From Austropuccinia psidii (lineage: Eukaryota > Basidiomycota > Pucciniomycetes > Pucciniales > Sphaerophragmiaceae): a stretch of DNA of 64,000 bases. The position numbers and the translations under genes are program-made. The notes under the pieces are model-generated. The model was not told where the DNA came from and did not search any database. It saw nothing but the letters and a program-made list of their open reading frames with translations. Positions 34,472 to 46,544 of this stretch are shown here, in pieces (position 1 is the stretch's first letter; each line of letters opens with the position of its first letter). The stretch lies in assembly GCA_023105745.1 (NCBI GenBank), contig JALGQZ010000004.1:11930451-11994450 (forward strand), in the 5' to 3' direction.

Positions 34472-35720
34472 ATGGTTAGGATTCAACCATATTCAGGAAA
34501 TCATCAGAATTATTTGAAATATGATGAACCTATTGTTACTCCTCTTTATGTAATGGTTAGGAATGAACCAAATATAGAACATCATGAGGCTAATAATACC
34601 AAGACAAATCACAAAATAAAACTTACCCAAAGCCAAAAACAACACATCCATGATTCAAAACAGATAATGTCTCAACTTTTCCATTCCAACAGAGCATGCA
34701 AAAACCTCTCAAACATATCAATTGAAAAGGAATCAGCCAATGCCACATGGTTGAAACTTCCAACACTAAACACTCTACCTCATCTTTATTTAATCCTTGA
34801 TAAAATCAAGAATCCATGCTTATCTGTTTTCATTTTTTAAATCACCCCATTTGAAAACCTTTCTTCCCACTCTCAAATCTTAAAAGACCTTATTATGACC
34901 TCAATGAACCTGTCCCAAAAGCATACATAAATTGAAACCAATAAACATTTCCTAGGTGCAATTTTTAAAGGTATTTGCTTTAATCCTGGTTTGGACTATC
35001 TGAAATCTGAAGGTTTGTCATATTTTTTACTTTTCATTTCATTATTTTCTAATTAATCTGAATTATTGTAGGTGTTTACTCCCAAAAAAATGGTTTTACT
35101 ACCCATCAAATTGAAACAGATAATATCCAATGGTTCAAACTTGAGCAATATGAACAACTAATTTACTCTAGAATTTGTCATTTTTCTAAATGAGCTGAAA
35201 ATGAAAATCAACCATTAATGGAAGCTGCAAAATTACCGAATATCAGTCAACTCAACTGGACTTCTCAAAATATAAAATAAGAATTAAAATCTTTTACCAA
35301 TGCCATTGGAGCTTGAGATGGATTTTTCAATAAGTCACATCAAGATTCCAAAGATCTCAATGCCTGGAGTTATGGTATATTTTCTTATGTCTCCAAAAAG
35401 CCTTTTCATCCCATCCCAATGGTCTTCACCTCATCTGGGCATTGCTTGAGCTTCCCCAAATTCAAAATGGGAATCAATCTTTTAAAAGAACCTGCATTCA
35501 TGGAAATGTTTTGGAAGGTTTCTAAATAATGGTTTATCATACAAACAAACCTCTTCAAGCCATTGTAAATCATGAAAAAAACTTATTTTGGATGTTTTTT
35601 TCAAATCAACCATAAACTATTTAATGTAGGTGATAAATTTCTAAAAATGACACCTACCAAAATTAACTGCAAAGTCAATGGGTCTTTTGACATAAACAAT
35701 TCAGGACCAAAAAAGAGCTA
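34472..35720 (+). pseudogene. Tet-like 2OG-Fe(II) oxygenase relic
   Basis: The interpretable core runs from about 34930 to 35720. An exon ending GICFNPGLDYLKSE is joined in phase across a 59-bp intron (35013-35071, GTTTGT...TGTAG) to GVYSQKNGF...FKLEQYEQLIYSRI. Then come WTSQNIK, AIGAxDGFFNKSHQDSKD, YGIFSYVSKK, FPKFKMGINL and, after a frameshift, FGCFFQINHKLF. The DGFxNKxHxD pattern with the H-x-D iron ligands at 35338-35346 resembles the Tet-like oxygenases expanded in rusts and other basidiomycetes, which in fungi are often transposon-associated. At least four stops show it is dead. The open frame 34472-34840 (122 codons, MVRIQPYSG...) is in the same direction and may be an upstream exon, but I see no domain in it. 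Confidence 0.5.
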
Positions 35721-35898
35721 AAAATTCATAACTTTAAATAGTTTCATTTTATCAAGAATATCTCCACTCTATTTTAGCCCTTTAAATCTATCACATAAGT
35801 AAATTTCCATGATTAAATTCACAATTAATTATCTTTCCATTTTTTTCATTCATACTTACAAAATCTTCTCCATTTTTGTGATTGTACTGATTTTCTGC

Positions 35899-36864
35899 TT
35901 ATGGTGGATCATCATCTTCATATAAATCAAACCATTCATCTCCAATTTGTGCTAACATACTATTTAAAATTGTACAAAACATGGCCCAACTAACAAAGTA
36001 TTGGATTTCACAATTATCCCTCATTTTATTTTGCATTTCTCTTAGAGAAAACCACTACCCCTTCAAAATTTCAATTTCATGCTTAATTCTGACCCTTTAT
36101 TTTGCTAGATAGTAATTTAAGGTACATTTTTCTTCATTCTCTGCCACAACTCCCTTATAAGCTCTAACAACCCAAGGAGATCTTGCATATGCTTAATTGG
36201 CTAGTAAGTACTGATCTTTTTCAAAAAAGTATTGAGGTTTTTGCGCTATTTTCATATGTTGATATACACTATAATCATGAAGTGAGGCAGTACAACCCAC
36301 ATGCAGAGCAGTGAAATGTTTTTTATATTGCAAACCAGTTGTACTGACCTAAAATAACTCAATTTTGAACAATAGGTAAGAAATTAATTAAGTATTAATA
36401 TTCAGACAATTACTTCTTTTCAAAATGAAAATAGGCTTCACCATCTTTGGGGGCCCTTGTGAGAATGGTATGAGACTCCCATCAAGAAGTGCAATCCACC
36501 CAGGGAAGCCTTCCTCCTGAATCACTTGAGAAATCTCTTTGAATTGTTCTATTTTTGTCCAAAAAATCATTTTTCTCTTCAACTTCATTAATACCAAGAT
36601 TACTTTTTGAGTGTACAAAACAATAGCCCCATTGCTAATTTCAAAAAAAACTCCAATCTTTCACAAAGCGGTCCCATTTCCATTTGATCCTAACCTTTAT
36701 AGTGCCACAGCCAATTGTATTGCAGGATTGCATTGTTTTTTTTGTGATGATTCTTGAAAGTTTCTATAATCTTGAATTTGTGCAACCAATTTTTTGAATG
36801 ATTCATGTGTGGTCCTGCAAAGCTGGAGGAACCTTTCAGATAATAATGTTTGTAAATCATTCAT
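35899..36864 (-). pseudogene. PIF/Harbinger-type DDE transposase relic
   Basis: From an ATG at 36864 the minus strand reads MNDLQTLLSERFLQLCRTTH, FKKLVAQIQDY, then LGSNGNGTAL, GAIVLYTQKVI, GFPGWIALLDGSLIPFSQGP (first catalytic Asp), HFTALHVGCTASLHDYSVYQ (second Asp region), DQYLLAN, PWVVRAYKG, RIKHEIEILKGWW and SLREMQNKMRD, ending near DEWFDLYEDDDPP at 35899. This order matches Harbinger-family (HARBI1-like) DDE transposases of fungi. Several in-frame stops and short shifts make it non-functional. Terminal inverted repeats were not found. A Myb/SANT-like relic lies about 4.4 kb away once element B is removed, as expected for the two genes of one such transposon. Confidence 0.8.
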
Positions 36865-37226
36865 TGTTCACATGAAATGTTATGGATATCTCATATTAAG
36901 ATTGATGTATATTTGTTATTTTATAGTATATAATAAGGCTATATCTTCCTGGATATCATAATAAGTATGAGAGTTGAAAAAATCAATGAACTGCAGTGAG
37001 TTTAATGTCTGAAGTAAAGGTAGCCTTTGCAATGCCTTTGGCATTGTAAATGAAGATAAATCTATAGCAAATTCAGTTTGAAATCAAAGAATTTAATAAA
37101 TGGCCATTGTATTCACATTCTATGAAATTTAACATTCCCTTACTGATGTGTGTGTCATAAAAATGTTCCTTTAATTGAAGCTAAAGGCAGGATTTTAGTA
37201 TCCCAAAATGAGATTTGGTATCAAAA

Positions 37227-37285
37227 AACTTGGCTTTTTGTACCTCAAAATACCACACCTCTTGCGGTGTGGGATTTACCAAGTT
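37227..37285. repeat. Imperfect hairpin / possible MITE remnant
   Basis: Two nested inverted repeats: AACTTGG (37227-37233) with CCAAGTT (37279-37285), and CCACACC (37253-37259) with GGTGTGG (37266-37272). The flanking DNA is otherwise unremarkable. No terminal repeats or target duplication recognised. Confidence 0.3.
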
Positions 37286-37439
37286 CCAGAGAGACAATGT
37301 GGAATTTGGCAAAAAAAAACTTGGGATTTTGAATGTGGGGTTTGGTAGCTTTGACACCCCCTAATATAAAGAGAACCTTGATTCTTTACCATATATTCAT
37401 ACAGCTGTAATGTAAGGTATACCAAACTTCAGAAAAAAA

Positions 37440-38320
37440 ATCCCTACAATCCTTTATAATTAGAATATTAATAACTTTTCAATTGGAAAAGATATCTGGC
37501 TTAGAGCTTTTTGAAGCCACATACTGATGTACAAAAATAAAACAAAAAGCTTAAAACCCTTATAGCCTTTTCTATTTTTAAGAAGGGTCAACATGAAGCA
37601 TACCAAATTGAAGAGCTCATTAATAAATTTATTTATTTATTTTTTGATTCTTGATATCTCAATTATTACCTGATACATCCGGATTGGAATTTGTTTTGGC
37701 AAATACTGGTCTGTACAAAACCTGTACCAACCAGTAATGGCTTAATAGTTAAAATAATGTTAGTGTAAAGCTAAAAAATTCCTAGAATGACTGCTATTAG
37801 TCATAAAAACAATATGGGTGCATCATAACAATGCTGATGTGGCCTTTGAGGAGTTTATTCACCCTGTATTGACCCCAAAACCACAATTCTTGCTATGCTG
37901 ATGTCAGAATCAATGGTACATAACTGCAATCCAGCCTTCAGAGTTAAAAGCCTTACTATGAAGATGTGTGAAGAGCTTGAAAGACCCTCAAAGTCTCCAG
38001 AAGGGATAAAATCAGGCCTTTTCTCACTTGAAAGGGACCTCATCATCATTAATTATCATTCTTACATAGTAAAAATTTCTTATACCAGTAGTACTTTTAC
38101 AATAATATCATCATAATTAAATTAATTAATTATTGTAGTAATTTTTACAGTCAAGTGATATTTAATTATTGCAGATAAGGTTCTCAGTAGATTCATTGAC
38201 ACTGTTATTATATAAAAGTGGAGCCTTTTATATATTTCTAAAATTATTTTTATTGTGTCACAGTCATAGTTCTAGGTTGTATTTATTGTTTTTGGGATAC
38301 AACATGAACTCATCATGAAA
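37440..38320 (+). repeat. Diverged A-family LTR relic
   Basis: Matches the reverse complement of the A LTR in order: GGTACAGGTTTTG-type segment on the opposite strand (about 37705-37735), TTCACCCTGTATTGA (about 37858), then TGTCACAGTCATA (about 38257) and a degraded terminus near 38320. Many substitutions; no partner LTR or target duplication seen. It is a truncated or solo LTR much older than element A. Confidence 0.65.
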
Positions 38321-41300
38321 AATGAAGACTCTCTCTATGTTATCAAAAAATTACTATAAATAATCAACTTATTATTTGAACAAATTTCCTAAATTGAACT
38401 TGAAAGCTGTGAAATATTCTTGATATACATTTAATAATATTGAAGTCAATCATCAGAATAAAATTTTTTTCATAAACCTTTTCCTGCAAGAGGAATTTTA
38501 TGTAAAAAATATGGTTTTATCAAGAGAAATCACTCTTTCGTAGGTTTATTCCAAGAAATTCTTGTAAAAATACTATAAACTTCCTCAAAATTTGGATTAA
38601 AAACACATCAAAGACAATTAAATTGTATTTTGAGCTTTTTTCTATCATTATTAGTAAACTGAAAATTCACTTTTCAGAAATTTTCAATTTTCAATTTCTA
38701 AAATAGCTTATGAATCAGAAAAATAAAGCTAGAAGTAACCATATATCCTGAAATGCATCTCAAATTTTTGTTAATGAATTCAAAGAAAATATATTCAGGT
38801 TTTTTATTAAATATAAGTTTTAAATTAATTTGAATAATAGTGGAATTTCTGAAAAGATGTATGTTAAATTCAAATTCCTAAACTATTTGATATATATAAT
38901 AAAGTTTCTCTGATCTTTTTCTATTTTGGTGTTTCAAAATCATCTTTATGTGAGAATTATTAATTTTTGTATTCTTAAATCGAAGGATTGTCATTAATAA
39001 ATATTAATATATTATCATATGTAAATCAAGAATTAATCTTTAAAATATACTCCTAAAAATCCAAGTTTCAGCTTTTCTGAGTGATACGAAAGTAAATAAG
39101 AGCTTTTCATTTTTCAGCTGGTAAGCTAATAATAACCATAACTCAAAGAATTGAAATTCTTACTTTTTATTTATAATATTTAAACACTTATATATGAATT
39201 ATAAACGCCACAGTATTGTTTATAATTCCCTTCTTCAAGAGTTGGAAATTCAGAATAATATTATCATTTCATCTAACAGAGATCTAAAAAAACAGAGTTA
39301 AAAAAATCTATCCTTAATTTAGTCAACACAGGGCTTCTTCAAGCACAGGATTGTTTGAAAAAGTTCTTCCTCAATAAATATTCTGATATTCATAATATAA
39401 GAAACTACACATATTGAGGAAAATTCAAATAAGACTCTTGGAGAGTATTTGCCAATAATTTAATCCAAATATCTGTATCAATTCTTAAAAAAATCAACTG
39501 AAATACAAAAAGCACTAGTATATACTTCACTACTATAGCTTTTAGACCAAAACACTAACCTTGATCAAATTTATAATGTAGAAACAAGAATTTTGATATG
39601 GGCAATGATTATTTTTGTGACAAACTCATGGCTCAACATCCTACCTAGGTTCCTGAGAAATTAAGTGGATTCCAGTGGCCATATGTTTATTTTTATGCAA
39701 ATTTTCTTGGTCAAACCTATACAACCAGGAAATTCTCTCAGGAATTACAGAGTTTCAGTTTCAAATTGATCCTTTCTTGGAGTAGAGAATTAATTATGTA
39801 ATCCTCTTTGTTTTTAAATTTTTCCTTTCTTTAAAACAAAGGAATGTCTCCATGAAAATCACCACAATAACCCAAAAAAGACGAGATTATGACTGTATAA
39901 GCAGATATAAGGAGTTAAATTGAAAAATTGCTAACTTAAATTGATAAAATATCAAATAAAAATACCAAAGAGGGTGGAACTCATCAAAATTAAAAATTAG
40001 ACATTAATTTACTGGAAAAGCAATACTGCAAACTATTACCAAAAAAGAATGTTCTCAATTATCTTTCTACGATTGAAAATTATAGCAAAGGTGTATTGAT
40101 TCTAGATACTTGTAATTACTTGTATTAAACCCTCATCGTTATTCAAAAATATCTTAAATAACATGAAAAACTCAATTATCATGATGTTATTTGACACTAG
40201 CTACATCAAATTCCTGACCTCCCCTTTTGAATAAGTTGACTGCATATTATTTTGATCCTGTATACCCTATCATAATTCATGAAATATTTATGAGATTCTC
40301 TAATATTTAGGAATTCAAATTCTTCATCCTCATTGTAGTCAAATCTGTATACACATTCATCCTTTTTATTACTAATCATATAGCTGCAAGAGCTGTCAAT
40401 TTCAAACACAATTCTGTTTTGAACTTGAAATGAATATTTACTTGGCCTTTACCAAATATAATAATTAACCATTATAATAACAGATATTCCTTGAATAAGA
40501 AGTCCTATTAGTTTCTTTTTTAGCTCCTTCCATGGTGGAACTGGATAAGGCAGACCTTCAGGGTAAAAACACAGGTAATCAGCGTCAAAATATTTAAATG
40601 ATACGTCAACAAATGGTTCTAAGATGTATTATATTCCCCTCTGATTTTAATTAACACTTACCCTAAGGATCTGACAAATTTAAATATAAAAAATATTCTT
40701 TCTTGACCCCTAAATTATACATTGTAGAAGTTTCCATCAAACCTTATCAATAATAAATAACATGAAGTGAATGAAGAAATTCCGAAGATCATTTGTAACT
40801 TTTCTTCCTCAAATTGGGATTTAAAAAAGCTATTTCATTTTATTTATTGAAAGGGAATATAGAATAATAAAGAATTCAAATAAGGTAAATGAAATGTTAT
40901 TGAATTTAATAATATAGAGTGGTGATTGAAATTAGTTTGGTTAAATTTAAAGCTTTTATTTGATGATATTTTACTTTTATTCATTAAGATATAAATTTTT
41001 TTCAGACTTATTAAGATTTATAATATCAAGTACCAGTAATCATATGATAAGGGGACTATTGTCCATGAAAATAGTGATAGATCATACAGAAAAAATTGAG
41101 AATACTACCTGTAAATAATGATAGTGAGATATGATTTTATATAATTACTAATTATATCCATAATCCATAATCATAATAATAATAAATGAGATCTCCTGAT
41201 AGCTAACTTTATGTATCTTCTAATGTTTCTTATTTCTAATGATCATCATGGTTGATTGCCTTATTCCACTGAGAAAATCATAATCTTCTTTGTATTCTAA

Positions 41301-43427
41301 GACTCATAATTATAAATTTTACTTTATTTATAATATTGGAAGTTCTCCCTTGAACTAATTTCCATTTCAAGTACTAAGAGTATACGCTCATCTTTCCTTG
41401 ATAAGTATATTAACCTGATAGTGAGAGATTCATTATTATTTTCCTTCTTGGTATATAACTAATTTCAAGGTAGAAAGGGATAACATAGATGGTGGTCTTC
41501 TCTTCAAATTATGAAAAATAACCACAATATGCCCAAATGAAAAAAATTGTATTTGTCTTTCAGATGTTTTTTTCTGGTGGTTAATTTGTATACAGTATAA
41601 TATCATCAATGATATCAGAGCATATTTTTAGTCAAAATTAAGTTGAAGGTGTTTTTTGGTATATATTTTCATAGAAAAAGTCAGATGACTGGGTTCCTTC
41701 ACTGCACTAGTAAGCTTTAACTGATTTGAAGAAGTTACTTTTGGTGGATAAGCTATAGTATGGCTTGATATTACTGATCTATTGCATCATTTTTTTTGTG
41801 ATATTTTTAATTTAAGTTTATTCTGCTGTGTTTGTCTGTGTAAAATATATCTTGCTTAAGTTTTCATGCATAAATTTAATCAAATTTTCATTTAGCATAA
41901 GCTGATTATTCTTGCAATTTGATGTATAACAAGTATATTTTTTCATTTTATAAACCTTACCTTTTGGGTGTCTCTATTTTTACATAAATTAAGGTATTAG
42001 TAAGCTTCCCATGCATAAATAAGTTAATCATTCTAATTGAACTTCACTGAATTATATTCTGTACGTATCATGTACATATTATAATGACAAAACTCTATTT
42101 TTAATACATATAGCAATTTTTAACTTAAATCTTTGGGTATATGTAAAGTACGTCTGAATCTCCATTACTGATTTCACATAAGTGTTTATGGCTATTTTTG
42201 TATTTAGTGTAGCCTTTCGTCAGAATTCTCTGGAGAACTATTTGTAATATTAATATTAATAAAGATCTGTATGAATCTGCCTATTGGGAATATCATATAG
42301 CTTATTATAAACAAAGAATAGAGTATTATTAATCTCTTGTTTATTCGGTTTTATTTCTATATAGTACTTTTGATTTGAAATTAAGAATCAATTTTGATCT
42401 AGAATAAATCCCAAGGACTAGGAAACAATGTATCTCCTTTTTAAAATAATATGATAGTATTTTAATTATGGTTACAGCTATATTTTACAATTTAAATTAT
42501 AATCAATGCTTCAATTTAACCAAAAATATTTGATAAATACTTGAATAATTAAGGAAGGTTCTCACTTATACTCAAATAAGACACTTAAAATAATTTTAAC
42601 AAGGCTTTTTGAAATATAATTTTTGTATTCAAGGAATCACAAGGATATTGAATATAATCAGTACAATTTTAATTGTTAAAATTATACTTTTAAAAGCTAT
42701 ATTCATCAATATTAATCCTTTCTGTAATTTCTCAAGAATTCAAAGTTCTTCAGAATGATTGAGTTTCTGATGTAGAGTATTATATCAATGATATGATGAG
42801 TCAGCTTCTGATACTTATGAATCTTTAGAAATCCAGGATCATAAGGCTCCCCTCACTCATTCAAGAGAGCTCACATATTTTTTCACAAAAAAATTAAACT
42901 GATTACAAATGAATTACTTCATTTGGATGCATGATTTAATCATCTTTTCTAAGATGAGATTATTATAATTATCTAAAGAAATCATTTTACATGGGTAAAG
43001 ACTATTTAGGGCTAGTATATAATAGATTCACTGATGTAAGTCCTTTTCCATTTCAAAATGAAGATTTCTTCATCAGCATCATCAATCGTATTATTAATCT
43101 TATCCAAGACTTTATTTTATGTGAGTTTTGAAGATTCAGTCTTTAATATTTAACCATAAAAACATTACTTCAAGTATCACCGCCAGTCAAGATTTTGGAG
43201 TCATAACTTTTTTTAATTAACAATGGGCCTTTCCTCTAGAACTTAGTTTGTATGGGATTGTAGGATTGATGTGTTTTTGAAGATTAGCTCATTTTATACA
43301 TGATTCAGGCTCTTAAATAAAACCAAAGATTTTTTTCATGAGTTAAATCCATGAATAATAATATGGAATAATTTTAAATTACAAATTTATTCTCATAAAT
43401 GATAAATAATTAAGAATAAGGATTTCT
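38321..43427. other. AT-rich stretch without recognisable genes
   Basis: Five kilobases with only short open frames, apart from the weak gene relic at 40206-40737. I found no LTR termini, long tandem repeat or RNA gene. It may be very old transposon debris. Confidence 0.5.
40206..40737 (-). pseudogene. Hypothetical spliced gene relic
   Basis: On the minus strand an ATG at 40737 opens METSTMYNLGVKKEYF...LSDP followed by TAG. A 43-bp GTAAGT...TTAG interval (40661-40619) then joins in phase to FVDVSFKYFDADYLCFYPEG, LPYPVPPWKELKKKL and a hydrophobic LLIQGISVIIMVNYYIW. One more stop precedes VFEIDSSCSYMISNKKDECV, an acidic DYNEDEEFEFLNI and SHKYFMNYDRVYRI, ending at 40206. The consistent phase and non-random composition suggest former coding DNA. 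I do not recognise the protein. Confidence 0.3.
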
Positions 43428-44855
43428 TGTCAGCCTGTGACTCAAAACCAGAGCACAAGCATTCCAGCCAAATACCATAAACCAATGGTAAAGCCAAGAT
43501 ACCACCAAAACATGGAGCCAAAACAAATCAGCTCAAAATGTATCAAAATAGGAAGGAAACCTACCACTTTCCAAATACACAAGTCCCACCATCATAGGAC
43601 AAGGAATAAAAAAGTTATTCCTGCTCAAAGTTGTTTCTGAGCATAAACCTTATTTGACACCTCTAATCTGAAATGAAGAGGAAGAGGCTTAACCCCATAA
43701 AATGGGTATTACAATTGAAGCTCTAAGTCAGGGCTATCCAATGGTACTAGTCAAATGGAGCTAGCACCAGAACTACAGGAGTTATGGCCAAAATAAGGTC
43801 AAATAAGGGTGAACAAAACATTCACCTCTCATCTAGCCTCTACAGTTTTAGTATGAGATACCTAAGGTTGGGTCTTTTTGGAAAGAGAACAATCAGGGCT
43901 ATCTCATGGTGCCATACATTTCCCCATATTTCATCTAGAACAAAATTTATGGGGAAAACAAGCTACATACAGATTTTAAGCAAATCATACATATGTACAA
44001 AAAATCTTGTACATGGCATACCTTTGCCATATTTAATGATAGCCTTATCAAATGAGGAACCATTGTGTAGAAAAAATCCGGGGCTACACAATGAACCAAC
44101 TTTGAGCTTGATATCTCAAAAACTGACAAAGCTATGGTAGGTTTAAAGTCAAAATCCCACAGTTAGACCAATACAGCCTTACTGTGGGATAATCTCCCAT
44201 AACTATGATTATGAGGTGTCAAACAGACGAAAAAGCTTTCTTATACTTCAATAACTCATAGTTTGGTCAATACTGGGGTCCTGTAAAGCATTCTACATGT
44301 CATACACATCAGAAGAAGGCTATGTGGTCTCCAGATGAAAATTATCATCCTGTATTAGTGAAAACTGCCCAGATGTGGTTTTAAACCCACATCTGAGTCC
44401 AATAACCATCATAAAGGCCTTGTGAAAAGCACAAGCCAGTTCTTTGAAAGTGAAAAATCTTCACTTCCTCTATGTGGAAAGGTCTAGAAGACTTTTTCAT
44501 GCCCATTTAGGATAAAAAGGGGCCTTTTCTCCACCAGAAAATGTTTTCTCATCCTTCTCTTGAATTCCTATGTATTACAACTGTCAAAAACAGTTATAAT
44601 CTTGGAAAATCATCAGTTTATACTTTAAATCTTGATATTGTAGTTCTTATTATAGTAACTCAACTGGTAAGACTGCACCCAGGGCTTTCAACAGTGCTCA
44701 ACACCATTGCATTATAATGTTAAAGCCCTTATTACTCCATTTTAAACTTTTATTATCTATAATCCAACCACTTTTTAATTAGTTTTACCATGTCACAGTC
44801 ATAGTTAAAGTTGTAAATAGCATTATGAAACCTTCATCATAGACTCATCCTGACA
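43428..44855 (+). repeat. Element D 5' LTR (1428 bp)
   Basis: TGTCAGCC...CCTGACA in the sense direction, about the same length as LTR G (1438 bp) and of the same family. It contains a TATA-like GATAAAAAGG at 44511-44520 and the palindrome region upstream near 44330-44400. Confidence 0.92.
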
Positions 44856-44858
44856 TTT

Positions 44859-44876
44859 TGGGGGCCCGGCTGTGTT
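44859..44876 (+). other. Primer-binding site of element D
   Basis: TGGGGGCCCGGCTGTGTT, three bases after the 5' LTR end. It matches the B site except for two C/T changes in the first 16 bases. Confidence 0.65.
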
Positions 44877-44901
44877 TTTTTGACCTTTTTTTGACCTTAT
44901 A

Positions 44902-46544
44902 AGTGAGTTTTTTTCTCTTATTATCCTATTCCTGATGTTATTGTTTCTTTTTTAGGTGTAATTTTATTAAAAAAGAAACTATAATATATATCTTATATTC
45001 ATTTTTTGAGTGGTACATGTTATATACCACTGTGTTTTTATTTTTTGATTGCCTTGTTGCATGGTTGATTATAATTTAATCACCACAAAACCTTTATTTT
45101 TGGTGTGTTTTACTTATTAAAACACTTTAAGCCATCAATATTGTCCTTGTTAAATTATTAAGGACACCCGTATTACTGTAAACCAAAATTATTAGAGGCA
45201 TGGTTGGGTATATTGATAATTTCAATTGCCCTTTACATAACCACTTTTAGATTATACTTGTTAATTACAAGTTAATCTGTGAGATACTTGTATAAAAACA
45301 GTGTGCCGGAAATCCATAAGGTGTATTTCTGATGTGTAATTGTTAATTTCAATTGCACAGTCACAATACAAGGGCATAATATAGAAATATATTTCCCAGA
45401 GGCCATTCTTAGACATGCAAACAGCATTATAAGAAGTCTTAACTGACAATAAGCCCTCTTTTCCCTGTTTGATTCAGTGGAAGGAAACTTCATACCACTT
45501 GAAACCCAGTCACAGGCCAACACAGCAGTGACACCCTCAGAACCAGAGGGAAGAAAGGGAAAGGAAGGAGGCACAGTGAAGGCCTTATCACAGCTGAAAG
45601 TGGACACCAATTGCCTCCCAGAGGAGTAGAAAACCATTAAAATTTGCATCAATACAAGGTAAACAAACCTTAATCACTTGTACAGGGAAAATTACAATAA
45701 TCAACCCAGTTGTAACCTCTAAAGGCAAATTTCTCAAAGAAGTAGACAATAAATTTGTACAAGGAACAGTCAAAGGTAAATACCCTAAGAACATTAAGTT
45801 GTTGACTGCTTGAAAACACTGATATGTCACCTGTACAGCTCAGAGACCTTGGCATCCCAAGGAACCAGCCCGAGGACAGAGAAGGCTTTTCCAGAACCAA
45901 AAGATCTGGAAGAGGACACCTTGGAAACCATGGTGGATGGCAAGAAATTGAGGGAAATCATACCCGCTCTGCCATTAACTTTCCAATTCACCATAAACAT
46001 CCAACCAAATGACTGGAAGGATATGGATCAACTTATTCAGCTCCACCAACTCCTCAAAGACCTCTTTCAATGGAGCATGGACAACAAGAGGTTCCACCTA
46101 GCATCCCACTGGGAAGAGCTTGGAGCAATTTTCCAGAAGATATGTCTCAAAGAGATATAATTCAAAGACTTTATGGAAATCACCAAAGGTTGGAATCCCA
46201 GCAGGGAGTTCATAATTCTGGAGGAGAGGGAAACCAGGATAAAGGAGAATCAAGCCACTATCCAAGCTATAGAAGAATAGCTGACCCAGACAGGGCATAC
46301 TCAGATTCCTTCAGGCTCACAAGTAGTAGACCAAACCAGCTCTCCAGTGGCTTCACACCATTCAGGAACCAACAGATCAGTGACCAAGAGTCACCATTCT
46401 TCACAATACCAGGTACTTTCCAGGAGAAGACAAGGATACAAGGGCAAAAACAAGAACTCTTTCAACCAAAGGCAGAGAGAGTCAGACCCAATAATCCAGA
46501 AGCTGTTGGACTTGGTGAAAGAAGTGCACAAAGGCCAGAAATAG
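44902..46544 (+). pseudogene. Element D accessory gene, predicted three exons, decayed
   Basis: A at 44902, intron 44903-45477 (GTGAGT...TTCAG), exon 2 45478-45775, intron 45776-45843 (GTAAAT...CTCAG), exon 3 45844-46544. The joined start is A|TG GAA GGA AAC. Exon 2 begins EGNFIPLETQSQ but has a frameshift and stops. Exon 3 is open to 46160 (LASQGTSPRTEKAF, LHQLLKDLFQWSMDNKRF, KICLKEI), then stops, with the rest recognisable to IIQKLLDLVKEVHKGQK at 46544. All four splice signals sit at the positions seen in B. Confidence 0.55.

Noticed and set aside
37150..37332. 60-codon frame across the hairpin region
   Set aside because: Low-complexity reading through inverted repeats; better explained as repeat DNA.
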